A program made the translations under genes and the position numbers. From positions 1,355,501 through 1,419,500 of the forward strand of contig JAEILZ010000009.1 in the NCBI GenBank assembly GCA_018873225.1: a DNA stretch of 64,000 bases, in the 5' to 3' direction. This DNA comes from [Phialemoniopsis] sp. UDSM-2020. Taxonomy: Eukaryota > Ascomycota > Sordariomycetes > Thyridiales > Thyridiaceae. The notes beneath the pieces are model-generated. The model was given only the letters and a program-made list of their open reading frames with translations, did no database searches and was not told the origin of the DNA. Positions 1 through 10,535 of this stretch are shown piece after piece (the first letter of the stretch is position 1; every line of letters starts with the position of its first letter).

Positions 1-214
1 CCGCTCCAGTGGCCAAGCCATGGGCCTGGTCGACCCGACAAAGATCCGCGGTCTCTTGACCGAGGACTTCTTCGGCCGGAAAGGAGGCGGCACGGTCATT
101 GATGAGAATCGCAAGCGCCGCTCTTCGAATGCCAAGACCGAGACTGCCAAATCCTCTGGCGATGAATATGAAGACGTCGAAGAGGACCACTTGACAGCGG
201 CATCGACGGACTGA
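1..214 (+). CDS. 3' end of an unidentified gene (partial)
   Basis: An open frame enters from the left edge (codons in phase from base 2) and stops at 212-214, giving about 70 C-terminal residues. It contains GLVDPTKIRGLLTEDFF, then a basic patch (KRRSS) and an acidic tail (DEYEDVEEDH). A charged, low-complexity tail of this kind is common at the C-terminus of nuclear fungal proteins. I do not recognise the family. The first ATG inside the frame (base 20) is probably internal, because the frame is open upstream of it. The rest of the gene lies outside the window. That it is a real coding end is moderately sure; its function is unknown. Confidence 0.5.
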   Translation, partial: RSSGQAMGLVDPTKIRGLLTEDFFGRKGGGTVIDENRKRRSSNAKTETAKSSGDEYEDVEEDHLTAASTD

Positions 215-1178
215 AGTTGTACACGACCAATAGTGAGCAAATCTTTCTGAGGCTCGAGCAGCATACGGATTTAGAAATTCTCCACCTTAGCATTCATTCG
301 GGTCGGCGTTCAGGTAGCGATAATTGTTCGGACCATCTCCTGGAAGGGAATTGCCGTGTTATGCATGTAGTACGGCGTAGAAGGGAAACTACAGGAAGCT
401 CATAGACACATCCAAAATACCCTGGTCCAATGCGATCTCATCTATGTATCCAGTTACTTACTACGATTATGTACTCGCCGGTATCATAGCAAGACTATAG
501 AGTCGGCTTATTGTAGATCTTTGGAGCCTTCGATGAAATACCTGACCGTAACAAGGATAGATAGACAAGTAATTGAACCAGAGATGTCGAAGTCCAGCAC
601 TGAGTGAACGCGATTAGTCCATATAGGGCGGCCTTTGAATCTGCTGAGCGATGGTTTGTCCAAACAATTGTCTTCGAGCCTTACGCACGTACATCGTATA
701 CTATAGTCGATAGAAACTACTATAGACTTTTGTTACCTTGATATCCTTGAGATCTATCATAAGGTCGGCAGGGTCTCATAAATGGGCTTCCTTTCAATGA
801 TAGAGGGTGCCAACAAGCGAAAGCGAAGAAGATAATAATAGAAGCACAAGCTGACTGTAGAATAGTCCATAGTAACATAACCATTGAGAGTAAGTTCTTC
901 GATCAGGCATCCTGCTCTGTTTCATCATCGCACTTGTAAATCTTTCGCACATGAGGTACTTTTCTCTCTAACGAGCAAGTTACCAGGAACTCCGGAGTAT
1001 AACTTTCCTCGGGCGAAAAAACCGATGAACCAACCAAAGAAGCACAGCCATGGACATACATATCATACGGTTCTGCTCCGGAATCTCTGCGTTTCATTTC
1101 TTTCCACAACACACAAACACGTATCTTCAACTCTTTATCCCATTCGGAGTGTCGCGCTATATCTGAATTGACCACGTC
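215..1178. other. Intergenic, TpA-rich gene-poor stretch
   Basis: No convincing gene. The part from about 420 to 900 is rich in TA steps with many short CTATAG-like words. In 661-780 I count 15 TpA against 12 ApT, and few CpA/TpG, which resembles DNA worn by repeat-induced point mutation. Short frames on both strands at about 884-1175 show no family signature. The right part must hold the promoter and leader of the F-box-like gene. Confidence 0.5.
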
Positions 1179-2836
1179 ATGTCTTCAGAACAACTCAGCG
1201 ATAGGCGATGGAACTCGAGATGGGATGGCTTGCCTGCAGAAATCCGGTTGCTTATCTTCGAAGCCCTCACACAAGATGATCGCCCACCGGGACGCTTGGC
1301 CGCAGTGTCCCGAGAATGGCAGAACGAACTTGAGCGTCATAACTTCACGCGAATCAAAGTGACGAACTCACGTCTCAACGACTTCAATTCCATGACCCGT
1401 CGAAACCGGACCCTCGTTCGTTATATCTGGCTCTGTCTGGAACTTGATAGTTACGACTGCACCAAGTGCGCGCCAGTAACGGGAAGTCTTACACCTAAAG
1501 AACGGGCGGAGGCTCTTGCCGTAACTGTTGCGGAGGGCGATCGAATCAACACAGTATTATGGATCTTCTTTATGCAGCTAAGCACCTGGGAGGCTCGCGA
1601 CGAAATGGTACTTGATATCAGTATCCATTCGCCTAGTGACTGCGAACATTGGTTCAAATACCTGACCTTTAGGCCCGATATCCCTTTAGAGAGTCTAGGA
1701 GGTGGTGACATCGAGCAGACGATACTCACCGAAAGCTATAGTGATCCTCAACATAACTGGTTTGAACAGTTCACACACTCGGCTCCACCTCGCGCGGCTA
1801 TCGACAAAGTGTTCCGCCCAGTCTGGGACGAAGGACTCTTTGAGAGTGAACGGTCAGAGCGCCGGTGGTGGGATCAGCTTCCATCGGTTCCGGTGGTGAC
1901 CTGTGTCTTTCTCCGGCAACAGAACCGCCGGAGATGGAAGCCGCCCTCGCTTGCCCACATGTTTGTGGTTTCCCCAATCTACAGGAGGTCCACTACGAAC
2001 CATGGAGGGAATGGGGCGCAACGGGAAGGATGGACAGAGGTATGTATTGCCGAACACCTGTCTGATGTATCAGTCCTTACAATCTGTTGGATTTGATTGT
2101 TAATGGTCTGCAATGCTATCAAGGTTACGTGTACCTGTTCGAATATATGTTAAGTCTCAACAGCAATTTCAGGAGACTTGTGGTCTTTGAGAACTTCAAT
2201 CATCAGTATCCTGTTATTATGCAGGATTTCCTGGACGGGGAGGATTTGAACAGATGCGACAGTATCCGCAATCCAGCCCGAGGTGTTAGCCGGATGATCG
2301 CACTCGCCAGCCTCAGGCTTGAGCACCTCGCGGCATCGTTCATTGTAGATGCCAGCCAATTCTTCGAGACTGAGTTTTGTCACAAGTGGCTACGGCTCGC
2401 GTCGCTTGTACTGACTTCAAGATTGTTGAGGCCTGAACAGAGTCCACTGGATGTTGAAGCTATGCTTCGGGCAGCGGCTGCCACGGCTATGAGGATGCCA
2501 CGACTGGAACGTATGTCGATTTGGAACGGAACAAAGGGATTGGCGGCACTCTTCAATTATGAGTTGTCTCGCGACACCCACCAAGCTACGATTGTCTGGA
2601 AGGGCACATGGGATTTGACCATGGAGCCCTCTCTCATACGGGACTGGGAGACTGTCGCAAGCCGGCAAGGAGTTTCGAGACTTGACTTGGTTCAAGAGCG
2701 GCTGGATGCGGCCGCTATCAAGTCCCACGCCGATGCTATTCAATGCCTCGGGATCTCAAGCCAGGTCATTCGACCCATCTCACTGCAACAGATCCGGACG
2801 GAACAGAGATTTCTAGAGAATCTACCGACCGTTTAG
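1179..2836 (+). CDS. F-box-like protein (DUF6546-type), apparently frameshifted
   Basis: The start at 1179 gives MSSEQLSDRRW and then an F-box-like helix pair (LPAEIRLLIFEAL, residues 18-30, followed by AAVSREWQNELE). F-box proteins usually present substrates to SCF ubiquitin ligases. The N-terminal frame runs to ...RRRWKPPSLAHMFV (about 1967). The family-like continuation GFPNLQEVHYEPWREW is in another frame from 1967, as if one base were missing in the GTGG at 1965-1968. A GTATGT intron (2040-2123) then joins to YVYLFEYMLSL, and the frame runs open to the stop at 2836. Restoring one base would give about 524 residues. The C-terminal part (SHADAIQCLGI, VIRPISLQQIR) fits large F-box-like families of filamentous fungi, one being DUF6546 as I recall it. 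It is either a young pseudogene or an assembly error. The family call is moderate. Confidence 0.6.
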
Positions 2837-3477
2837 AGCGGCCAGTATGTAGTGTTTCGAGAATAAGTACACTCGTTGATGTTTGAAACTCACTGCCGGC
2901 TGTCGTTGTCTTGGTGCTGGTGTTAGTGGAGGCGAAGGGTGAGCACGTCATTTCTAACCCCACATAAAAAGTCGGGCCACACCCGATGACAGGTACATGC
3001 TCGTAGTATGAAGACGCCCGCGAGTGGACAAGTACACGAGGTCATCAGCCTAGAATTGTTCCCTTCTCCGTCCATCGGATTCAGGCTTTTCTTACTGGGC
3101 GCCCGCATGACTCCCATTGGACCAACCTCAAATCGGGTGCAGAAGAGCGGTCGGCCGGGGAAAATGCAGTGGGCTTTAGTGGATCGTTGGATGCTGCAAG
3201 GGCCCTGGAGCTGGTCGCATACGCCTTATCACGCACGCATCACCAAACAACACACATATTTCTCTTTTGTTCTTCTTTTGCAAAAGACTTTCAATTGACT
3301 GGCAAAGTGATCTGATTCCTCTGTCTATATTCTATCGAAACGAACAGGCCTGCAGTTCCAACCTCTAACTGCCCTGCCTCTGTCCGTTTCCGCACGACCC
3401 CTCACGCTCTTCCCCGCCATCTCGTCTCAATTCGCCGCACTCCCGATTTGAGTCACCGACAGCCGCTGACCAAAATC
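2837..3477. other. Intergenic, promoter region of cystathionine beta-lyase
   Basis: No gene seen. The last 200 bases before the start at 3478 are pyrimidine-rich (CCTCTGTC, CTCACGCTCTTCC) and lack ATG, typical of a fungal leader. I looked for a palindromic CYS-3-type site and for CACGTG and found neither intact. Confidence 0.4.
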
Positions 3478-4869
3478 ATGTCGACACCGTCTGAGAACGG
3501 ATCGAGCTCGAAGGCCAGCATGATCAAGAAGGCTTTCAGCAAGGTCGATCTCGACGGCCACAACCTCCCGCCCTCTCCGGCACCCTCCAGCCCTTCCAAT
3601 GGCCGTCGGCGCTATGCGCTCGCAACCGAATTGGTTTACACCGACTCCAAAGACCAATATGGAGCTTCGAGCATTCCCATCTACCAGTCTGCTACCTTCA
3701 AGCAGTCTTCGGCCACCGGCGGTGGTGAATACGACTATACTCGATCCGGCAACCCGACGAGGACGCATCTCGAGAGGCACATGGCCAAGATCATGAACGC
3801 CACACGAGCACTGGCTGTTGGTTCGGGCATGGGTGCTTTGGATGTCATCACTCGTCTCTTGAGGCCCGGCGATGAGGTCGTTACCGGCGATGATCTCTAC
3901 GGCGGTACCAACCGCCTTCTTACATACCTGGCTACGAACCAGGGTATCGTTGTTCACCATGTTGATACCACCGATGTCGACAGGGTCAAGGAGGTGGTCA
4001 ACGAGAAGACCGCCATGGTTCTCCTTGAGACTCCCACCAACCCCCTGATCAAGATCGTCGACCTGCCCACCATTGCGAGGCAAGCGCACGAGCTGAACCC
4101 CAAGTCCCTCGTCATCGTCGACAACACCATGCTTTCCCCCATGCTCTGCAACCCCCTCGAGCTCGGCGCCGATATCGTCTACGAGTCCGGGACCAAGTAC
4201 CTGTCCGGCCACCACGACATCATGGCCGGCATCATCGCGTGCAACGACCCCGCCCTCGGCGACAAGATGTACTTCACCATCAACTCCACCGGCTGCGGCC
4301 TCTCCCCCAACGACTCCTTCCTGCTCATGCGCGGCGTCAAGACCCTGGCCATCCGCATGGAGAAGCAGCAGGCCAACGCCCAGGCCATCGCCGAGTTCCT
4401 CGAGAACCACGGCTTCCGCGTACGCTACCCTGGTCTCAAGTCGCACCCGCAGTATGACCTGCACTGGTCCATTGCTCGCGGCGCCGGCGCCGTGCTGTCT
4501 TTTGAGACGGGCGACGCCTCGCTGTCGGAGAGGATCGTCGAGGCTGCTCGCCTGTACGGCATCAGCGTCAGCTTCGGCTGTGTCAACAGCTTGATCAGCA
4601 TGCCGTGCCAGATGAGCCATGCCAGCATTGACGCGAAGACGAGGGCCGAGAGGCAGATGCCCGAGGATCTCATCCGGTTGTGCGTCGGTATTGAGGATGT
4701 CAATGATCTAATTGACGATCTCCAGCGCGCAGTAAGTTTCAATCCTGCTCGAACGAGACACAGTAAGAAAGAATTTGAACTGACAAAACCCATGTAGCTC
4801 GTCCAAGCTGGCGCAGTGACTCTGACCATTGACGGCTTTCACGCCAACACTGCCAGTGCATCTTCATGA
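3478..4869 (+). CDS. met-2: Cystathionine beta-lyase
   Basis: A PLP enzyme that splits cystathionine to homocysteine, pyruvate and ammonia in methionine synthesis (transsulfuration). Two exons with an intron at 4732-4797 (GTAAGT...TAG) give 441 residues. The Cys/Met-metabolism PLP core fills residues about 40-435: YDYTRSGNPTRTHLE (substrate and cofactor region), VGSGMGALDV, the DNTMLSPMLCNPLELGADI strand with the cofactor-binding Asp, and ESGTKYLSGHHDIMAG with the Schiff-base Lys at about residue 240. The short last exon encodes the conserved C-terminus (TLTIDGFH). The start at 3478 is the first in-frame ATG; the frame upstream has only non-ATG codons. The N-terminal 40 residues are Ser/Pro-rich. 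It is convergent with TMS1. Cystathionine gamma-synthase and gamma-lyase are relatives, but the SGHHDIMAG and fungal C-terminal features favour the beta-lyase. Confidence 0.93.
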
Positions 4870-5370
4870 TATGTCTTTGAGCATATCGCAAAATCAAAGA
4901 TAAGAACTGTATTCATGACATTTTTTGGAGTTTGGTATGGCATTGGTCAACTGGCGCATGCATGGCTTCAAATCATTTAAAGAAAAACCCGAAATTAGAA
5001 AGGGCAAAAAGGCTTTTCGTATGACAATGAACAAATATTCACATTCAATGACACAGCTATGTAAACACCGAAGTGTGTGACGGGATTATCCCACTACCTA
5101 AGCATAAATGAATCATTCGGTCTGTTGGCAATTTGGGTAGAACTTGACCAGACACTGTCAACCATTCTGACCCACTCGAAACTGGAAGCCGATAGATTTT
5201 GCTATTGCTGATGTGACATAAGAAAATTAATGATGATGATGATGATGATTGTTCATCCCGCAATGCATGAGAGGCTCCGAACTCCTATATGATTTCGACA
5301 AAAGAGCACCTCAGCTCCTCCCCAGCCCCCCGACTCAGACACCTACACCCACACTCCCTCCTGAATACTA
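4870..5370. other. Intergenic between convergent genes
   Basis: Shared 3' flank of cystathionine beta-lyase and TMS1. AT-rich, with an (ATG)n microsatellite at 5230-5249. No gene seen. Confidence 0.5.
5230..5249. repeat. ATG trinucleotide microsatellite
   Basis: About six tandem ATG/GAT units in the 3' intergenic region. It is a simple slippage repeat with no coding role. Confidence 0.85.
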
Positions 5371-6954
5371 TTAGGAAAAGTCAAAACGGTCGGGTAGCAC
5401 CACCGGAGCCACGAGAGTCCAGGTGTACATGCCGTAGCACACCCAGGCGCTCACAATCTTGACCCACGAGGCCCAGTAAGTGCGGCCGACGGTGGCAAAG
5501 TCGCCGTCGCGCGTAGAGTCCTCGTAGTTCATGGTCAGCAGCGTGGCGACCCACGCCGTGGCGAGGAAGAAGATGATGTGGAAGACGGTGTAGTTGTACT
5601 GCGTGCGGCCGCGCTCGTCGTCACCTGCAGCCGCTCCGCTGTTGTCTTCACTATCGCTGTCGTTTTCGAGCAGGGCGTCGGCGGGGAGACTGCCCTCCTC
5701 GACGGCGCGGCGCAGGGCCTCGGCGCGCATCTCGCGGCGGCTCGATGGCTGCTGCGTGACGAGGTCGTGCGAGACGTCGTCGTCGTCGTCGTCGGGCAGG
5801 CGGATGCCGCCGCGGCTGTTGCCGAGGCCGAAGCTCTGGGTCGCGGCGCGGGTGGTGGTCCAGGCGACGGTGAGCATGGTGACGATGGCGCCGATGACGA
5901 CCGAGGTGGTGCGCGTGCCCTGGGCCAGGAGCAAGGGGTTGCAGCGCTTGTCGGGGGACTCGTCGGGCATCATGGAGACGGCGGACATGGTGAGGTAGGT
6001 GCAGTAGACGGCGACCATGGCGGACTGGGCGAGGCCGGCTTTGGGGTTGAACTCCTGGATGGTCGGGTGGACGGAGATGCCGGACACGAGGATCCACAGG
6101 ATCAGGTTGATGGTGATGGCGGCCTGGTTCTGGGAGCAGCCGCCCTTTGCGAAGAAGAGATACTGGACAATGGTCATAGCCACAGAGCCCACGTACATGC
6201 CCAGGGTGGAGCCGATCAGGACGAAGCGCCATGCCCTGGAGTCGGTCTCCTCGATCTGCTGGAGACAATACTCGGCCCAGGTGTGCGCCAGGTCAACGAG
6301 GAGGATGAGACCGAGGATCAGGAACAGCATGGCGCAGAAGAAGGCGATGTAGTTGCCGTAGAACATAAAGAACTGGTCGGGAATGAGGAACGACAGGACG
6401 ATGAAGGCGATCCAAGCAATAATCTTGGGACCCCAGAAGCCGTTTTGAAGAGCAGCCCGAGGCTGCTTGGACGATGTGACGCCGAACAACAGGCCGGCAA
6501 AGATGAGGTGGAACAAGCCGAGCGCAAAGTTGATACGGTGGACGGCGGTCCATCCATAGCATTCGCCCGTCGGACAGTCAATCTTGACATAGTCCAGCAT
6601 CAGATGTTGCAGCTTCTTGATCGCCCAGTCGGTTTCCATTATCCACGCTAATATCGAGTTCACGAGGAGGATCAAGGCGTAGCCGATACGGGTTGCGACA
6701 CTGTTTGTAGAGAGTTCATTAGTGACGAGCCCTTTCCATGTTCGAGGATGATGCCGGCTTACCTGTTGCCGCATTTCCCGCAGGCACTGCACACCATCGA
6801 GCAAGTCGCTGCACCGCAGCAACTGGCGCCGAAGGACAGGATCTAGAGAAGGATGAGCAATCGAGGTCGTCGGAGGCGGCGCACTTGGAGAGGGGGCCCT
6901 TACCGTGCCGATGCTTGGCACCGCCATGAGCGGCAGGGAGAGAAGCGCTCCCAT
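5371..6954 (-). CDS. tms1: TMS1/SERINC family membrane protein
   Basis: A multi-pass membrane protein of the TMS1/SERINC family (linked in eukaryotes to serine incorporation into lipids and found in vacuole or endomembranes; the exact fungal role is unsettled). Three exons; introns at 6903-6843 and 6762-6701 restore the diagnostic Cys-rich N-terminus (FGASCCGAATCS, CSACGKCGNSVATR). The total is 486 residues. About ten or eleven hydrophobic segments are visible, such as IGYALILLVNSILAWIM, FALGLFHLIFAGLLFGV and FFCAMLFLILGLILLVDLAH. The signature WAIKKLQHL and CYGWTAVHRINFALG are present. A cytosolic loop before the last two segments carries six consecutive Asp residues and many Ser/Glu. It ends VVLPDRFDFS. 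The start at 6954 is fixed by the family N-terminus. It is divergent from the MCH1-like transporter. Confidence 0.93.
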   Translation of the reverse strand: MGALLSLPLMAVPSIGTVRAPSPSAPPPTTSIAHPSLDPVLRRQLLRCSDLLDGVQCLREMRQQVSRHHPRTWKGLVTNELSTNSVATRIGYALILLVNSILAWIMETDWAIKKLQHLMLDYVKIDCPTGECYGWTAVHRINFALGLFHLIFAGLLFGVTSSKQPRAALQNGFWGPKIIAWIAFIVLSFLIPDQFFMFYGNYIAFFCAMLFLILGLILLVDLAHTWAEYCLQQIEETDSRAWRFVLIGSTLGMYVGSVAMTIVQYLFFAKGGCSQNQAAITINLILWILVSGISVHPTIQEFNPKAGLAQSAMVAVYCTYLTMSAVSMMPDESPDKRCNPLLLAQGTRTTSVVIGAIVTMLTVAWTTTRAATQSFGLGNSRGGIRLPDDDDDDVSHDLVTQQPSSRREMRAEALRRAVEEGSLPADALLENDSDSEDNSGAAAGDDERGRTQYNYTVFHIIFFLATAWVATLLTMNYEDSTRDGDFATVGRTYWASWVKIVSAWVCYGMYTWTLVAPVVLPDRFDFS

Positions 6955-7634
6955 GGCGTCGTATTCTATCGCCCAGAGAAGGGGAAGACTAGATTCTTTC
7001 GATGCGATTGTGCGCGCAGCTCCTCGTATGAGCAGTGGTTGACGATGCCGAATGTTTGGAGGAGATGATCAGTGCTCGGGTGACTGGCTTGAACCCCAGC
7101 CCGGCCATGTGCCCCAAATCGTAGTGCCTGGATGTGGCGGCTCAGCACAATTACGTAGCGCATGTAGCGTCCACGCACACACCTCTGGCGTGACCTTATT
7201 AGCCAAGCCCAGGATGGTAACATTATTGCACGGGGCGGGTCCCGAAGCCGTACCTCCTCAACCAACTCCTGTATCGGAGTTTCATTAGTCGTCTGATTGC
7301 CGATAGGCCAATAGGACAAGGTTCAAACAAATCCTATCTCGCAGCGCCGCTTGTCATCCGGGGGTTATCAGGAGGACCCTGCACCTACGAAAGTCAATCA
7401 CTGTGCAACTGTGCCACCACCAGAGTATATTATCTTGGGCTGACCTCTTCGAGAGAGAGTGATGCATTCTCAGCACGATACCTTGTGTCAGATCTGCGAC
7501 ATGCTCTCTCCCTTACACTCTGCCTGGAACTATTAACCCTTGCGCACGCGATCCCTTGATGGGACTCTCCTACCTACCTCGATGCATGACCTGAATCGGC
7601 ACTATCCGATGCTCTTCCAACTGCACATTACGAT
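6955..7634. other. Divergent promoter region of TMS1 and MCH1-like genes
   Basis: A 680-base shared upstream region for two head-to-head membrane protein genes. No coding frame or RNA gene could be supported. A GGTTCAA match near 7090 on the minus strand is not part of a tRNA fold. Confidence 0.5.
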
Positions 7635-9485
7635 ATGATCTTGGACCACAACACCAACAACAACACGACAATGGGCGAGGGACGATCCAGACGGGCTCGC
7701 ATCATCTCGAGCGTGGCCGCGACAGCCATTGCCCTGGCCTGCGGCTCGAATGTGAGTACCTCTTACTCAGGCAAGTCATACGTGAGATGCATGTGGTGGC
7801 TGACTTGAGCTTGCTCTAGTATGTCTACTCAGCCTGGGCTCCTCAGTTTGCCGACAAGCTGCAGCTGTCGACGACGCAGAGCAACCTCATCGGCCTCGCT
7901 GGCAACCTCGGCATGTACACCTTGGGTGTTCCGGTCGGCATGTTGATAGACTCACGAGGTCCGCGACCGTTCGTCATTGTCGGCGCAGTGCTCCTGGGTC
8001 TTGGATACTTCCCTATCAAACAGGCCTTTGATGCCGGATCTGGATCGATACCCAAACTGTGTTTCTTCTCCTTCCTGACTGGCTTTGGTGGCTGTATGGC
8101 GTTCGCCGCCTCGATCAAGACGTCGGCGCTGAACTGGCCGCACCATCGGGGGACCGCGACGGCATTCCCTCTCGCCGCTTTTGGCCTGAGCGCCTTCTTT
8201 TTCTCTCTTGTTGGCCATTTGATTTTTCCTGGAAACACCGGCGGGTTTCTTTTCCTGCTTGCGCTGGGTACCTTTGGCATTCCCTTCTGCGGGTTCTTCT
8301 TTCTGAGGGTTCTACCGCCCACTTCCTACCATCAGCTACAGGATGTCCAGGATGTGGAAGACCCAGTTGAATCGCAACGTTTGCGCAGAACTTCTTCCCA
8401 GGAGCCAAAGCCGGTCCGCCATGGGCGCTTCTTTGTTGAACCTGGTATGTCCGATTCTACAGCACCCGGCACATCGTCAGAAGCCCAAGCCTCGCCGAGC
8501 CATCATCCGACCAGTGATGCCCTGGCCGATGTCGAGAGACAAGCTATCGTGGACGAGGAAGAAGAGATAGACGAGACATCGTCGCTCGTTTCGAGGTCAT
8601 CATCGTTACCAGGAGAGGTGTTAGTACAGAGCAGTGTTGATTTAGATCGTTCTCATCGTATAGATATTCGCGGATGGCGTCTGTTGCGTAACGTGGAATT
8701 TTGGCAGTTCTTCACCATCATGGGTCTCCTATCTGGCATAGGACTAATGACTATCAAGTAAGTACTTCCGACTGTCGATAGCGGCTTGGCGGGCGTCTAA
8801 CAGGACGAACAGCAACATCGGTCACGATGCCAACGCCCTCTGGAAGCACTATGACCCGACCGTCGACAATGAGTTCCTTGTCAGCCATCAGCAAATGCAC
8901 GTCTCCATCCTGTCTCTCGGCAGCTTTGGAGGTCGGCTTCTGAGCGGTAAATTCAAAATGCATCATCCCCAGTTGATTATCTCCAGACTAATTCCTTTTA
9001 TAGGCGTCGGTTCCGACTTTATCGTCAAAAAGTTGCATGCGAGTCGTGTCTGGTGTCTGGTTCTAGCTTCCGGAATCTTCTGCTTTGCGCAATTCTGTGC
9101 CATCACCATCGTCAACCCGCACTTCTTGAGTCTAATCTCTGGGTGCTCGGGTCTGGCCTACGGTCTGCTGTTCGGCGTGTACCCGTCCATCATCGCGGAG
9201 ACCTTTGGTATCCACGGCCTGTCGCAGAACTGGGGGTTCATGACGCTCTCGCCAGTCCTCTCCGGCAACGTGTTCAACCTGTTTTACGGCATCGTTTTCG
9301 ACAGTCACTCGATCGTGGAGCCAAGCGGAGACAGAAACTGTTTGCAAGGCGTCGACTGTTATCGTAATGCCTACTGGGTCACACTTGGAGCCGGTATCAC
9401 GGGGATTGTCGTGACTTTGTGGGCCATCCGGCACCAACAACAAGCGCGAGCTCGAGAAGAGGGCAAAGGCTTTGCTGAAGACTGA
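7635..9485 (+). CDS. Major facilitator transporter, MCH1-like (monocarboxylate porter family)
   Basis: Four exons (introns 7752-7819, 8758-8812, 8947-9003) give 556 residues. The N-terminal half reads RARIISSVAATAIALACGSN, then YVYSAWAPQF, NLIGLAGNLGMYTLGVPVG and DSRGPRPFVIVGA, which fit fungal MCH1 and nodulin-like MFS proteins. SALNWPHHRGTATAFPLAAF is a strongly conserved block. About twelve hydrophobic segments flank a long acidic, Ser-rich central loop (residues about 210-310, EEEEIDETSS). The C-terminal half holds GGRLLSGVGSDF and GLAYGLLFGVYPSI. The transported substrate is not shown by the sequence; yeast Mch proteins do not clearly carry monocarboxylates. An alternative ATG at 7671 (MGEGRSRR) could be the start. 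The last intron is 57 nt, in phase and without stops, so its retention would still be readable. Confidence 0.88.
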
Positions 9486-10535
9486 TAGGAAGACCGCGCA
9501 GTGTCAACAGGGCTTTGATCGGTCAAGTATGCCTGAACTATCAGAACGATCAATCATCAAAGAAGATGTCGAATTCGCTACAAATTTTAGATCTGGCGTT
9601 GACGGCACACGCTGGATATGAGCCAATGCGTAGGCTTCTCAATAGAATAGAATGTGTCACTGGAGCAAGAAGTGTTCCTGAGGGTTTCTTTTATGTCTGA
9701 AGATCATTTGTTGCTAATATCTGGCATCATTGCCTGAGTTGCTAGATAGCAAGCATATAGATAGAGTCTGTAACAATCAACATAATCTGTGTTCCAGTAT
9801 GTGAGCTGCTCCAAGTTGTCACTGATGCCCTATGCCAAGGCTCGATCAAGGGCCTAGCACTAGCAACCTTGATGAGGATCACAGATCCGTATGTACGTAT
9901 ATGGCTTTTGCAAAAGTCTATTCTTGGCAAAATGGGGTACACTTGACATCAAGGTTATCTTGATGGCCTTGATGGGTAAGTCAGCTCGGTGCTGATTGGA
10001 GCTGGCTCCTTGAGGAGAAAAAGGGGCGTTTTTGATGGACCAACCGGGTGCACCTTTCTTTTAGGGCGAGGAAGCAGCCACGGAGCCTCATAGCCCCCCA
10101 ATCCCGCTGCTGAATCGCGGCACAAGCCTAGCGCAGCGCACCCCTGAATTGGCTGTACACTGAAGCGGGTGGATTCATAATCCCTGCGCTGTGGAAAAAA
10201 AGTGTCTGCCTCTGACGCGGAGCGCGACTAGGAGTTAGTCTAATAGACGAGCATCCATTGAGGACACCATCCCCATCTCTGATGCTGTCCCAAGTCGACA
10301 AATGCACAGTTGTGGATTTCGGCGCATCTTTTCTGATGCTGTTCTTTCAGTCTTTTAATACTTTAGCTTTCCCCGAATAGTCGCTCCTTCTCAATTGCTT
10401 GTCTTTGATGGAATTTATGGACTTGATACCTTAAGCTGCGACTCTCTCTCGACGCGCAATTTCACCCACCCCGCCGCCGACAGGACAAGACTTCCAGGTG
10501 CTCGGCGGACGAGATCCGTCCAGAAGCCCATCACG
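9486..10535. other. Intergenic, promoter region of MCD4
   Basis: No gene seen. It contains GC-rich and A-rich tracts near 10070-10200 and, close to the MCD4 start, a short upstream frame at 10408-10434. Confidence 0.45.
10408..10434 (+). promoter_or_regulatory. Short upstream ORF in the MCD4 leader
   Basis: ATG at 10408 reads MEFMDLIP and stops at 10434, about 100 bases before the MCD4 start. If it lies in the mRNA it could lower MCD4 translation. Whether the transcript starts upstream of it cannot be seen here. Confidence 0.35.

Noticed and set aside
1961..1984. Intron (GTTTGT...CTACAG) as an explanation of the F-box gene frame change
   Set aside because: It would be only 24 bases, too short for fungal splicing, and would remove conserved residues.
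3427..4620. 397-codon open frame on the minus strand, opposite cystathionine beta-lyase
   Set aside because: A mirror of a strongly codon-biased, conserved gene. Its product is Val/Gly/Asp/Glu/His-rich and has no domain.
5578..6651. 357-codon plus-strand frame opposite TMS1
   Set aside because: Antisense shadow of TMS1. Low-complexity Gly/Asp/Val-rich translation.
7075..7120. GGTTCAAGCC on the minus strand, like a tRNA B box
   Set aside because: The T-arm does not pair fully, and no A box, anticodon arm or acceptor stem is found nearby.
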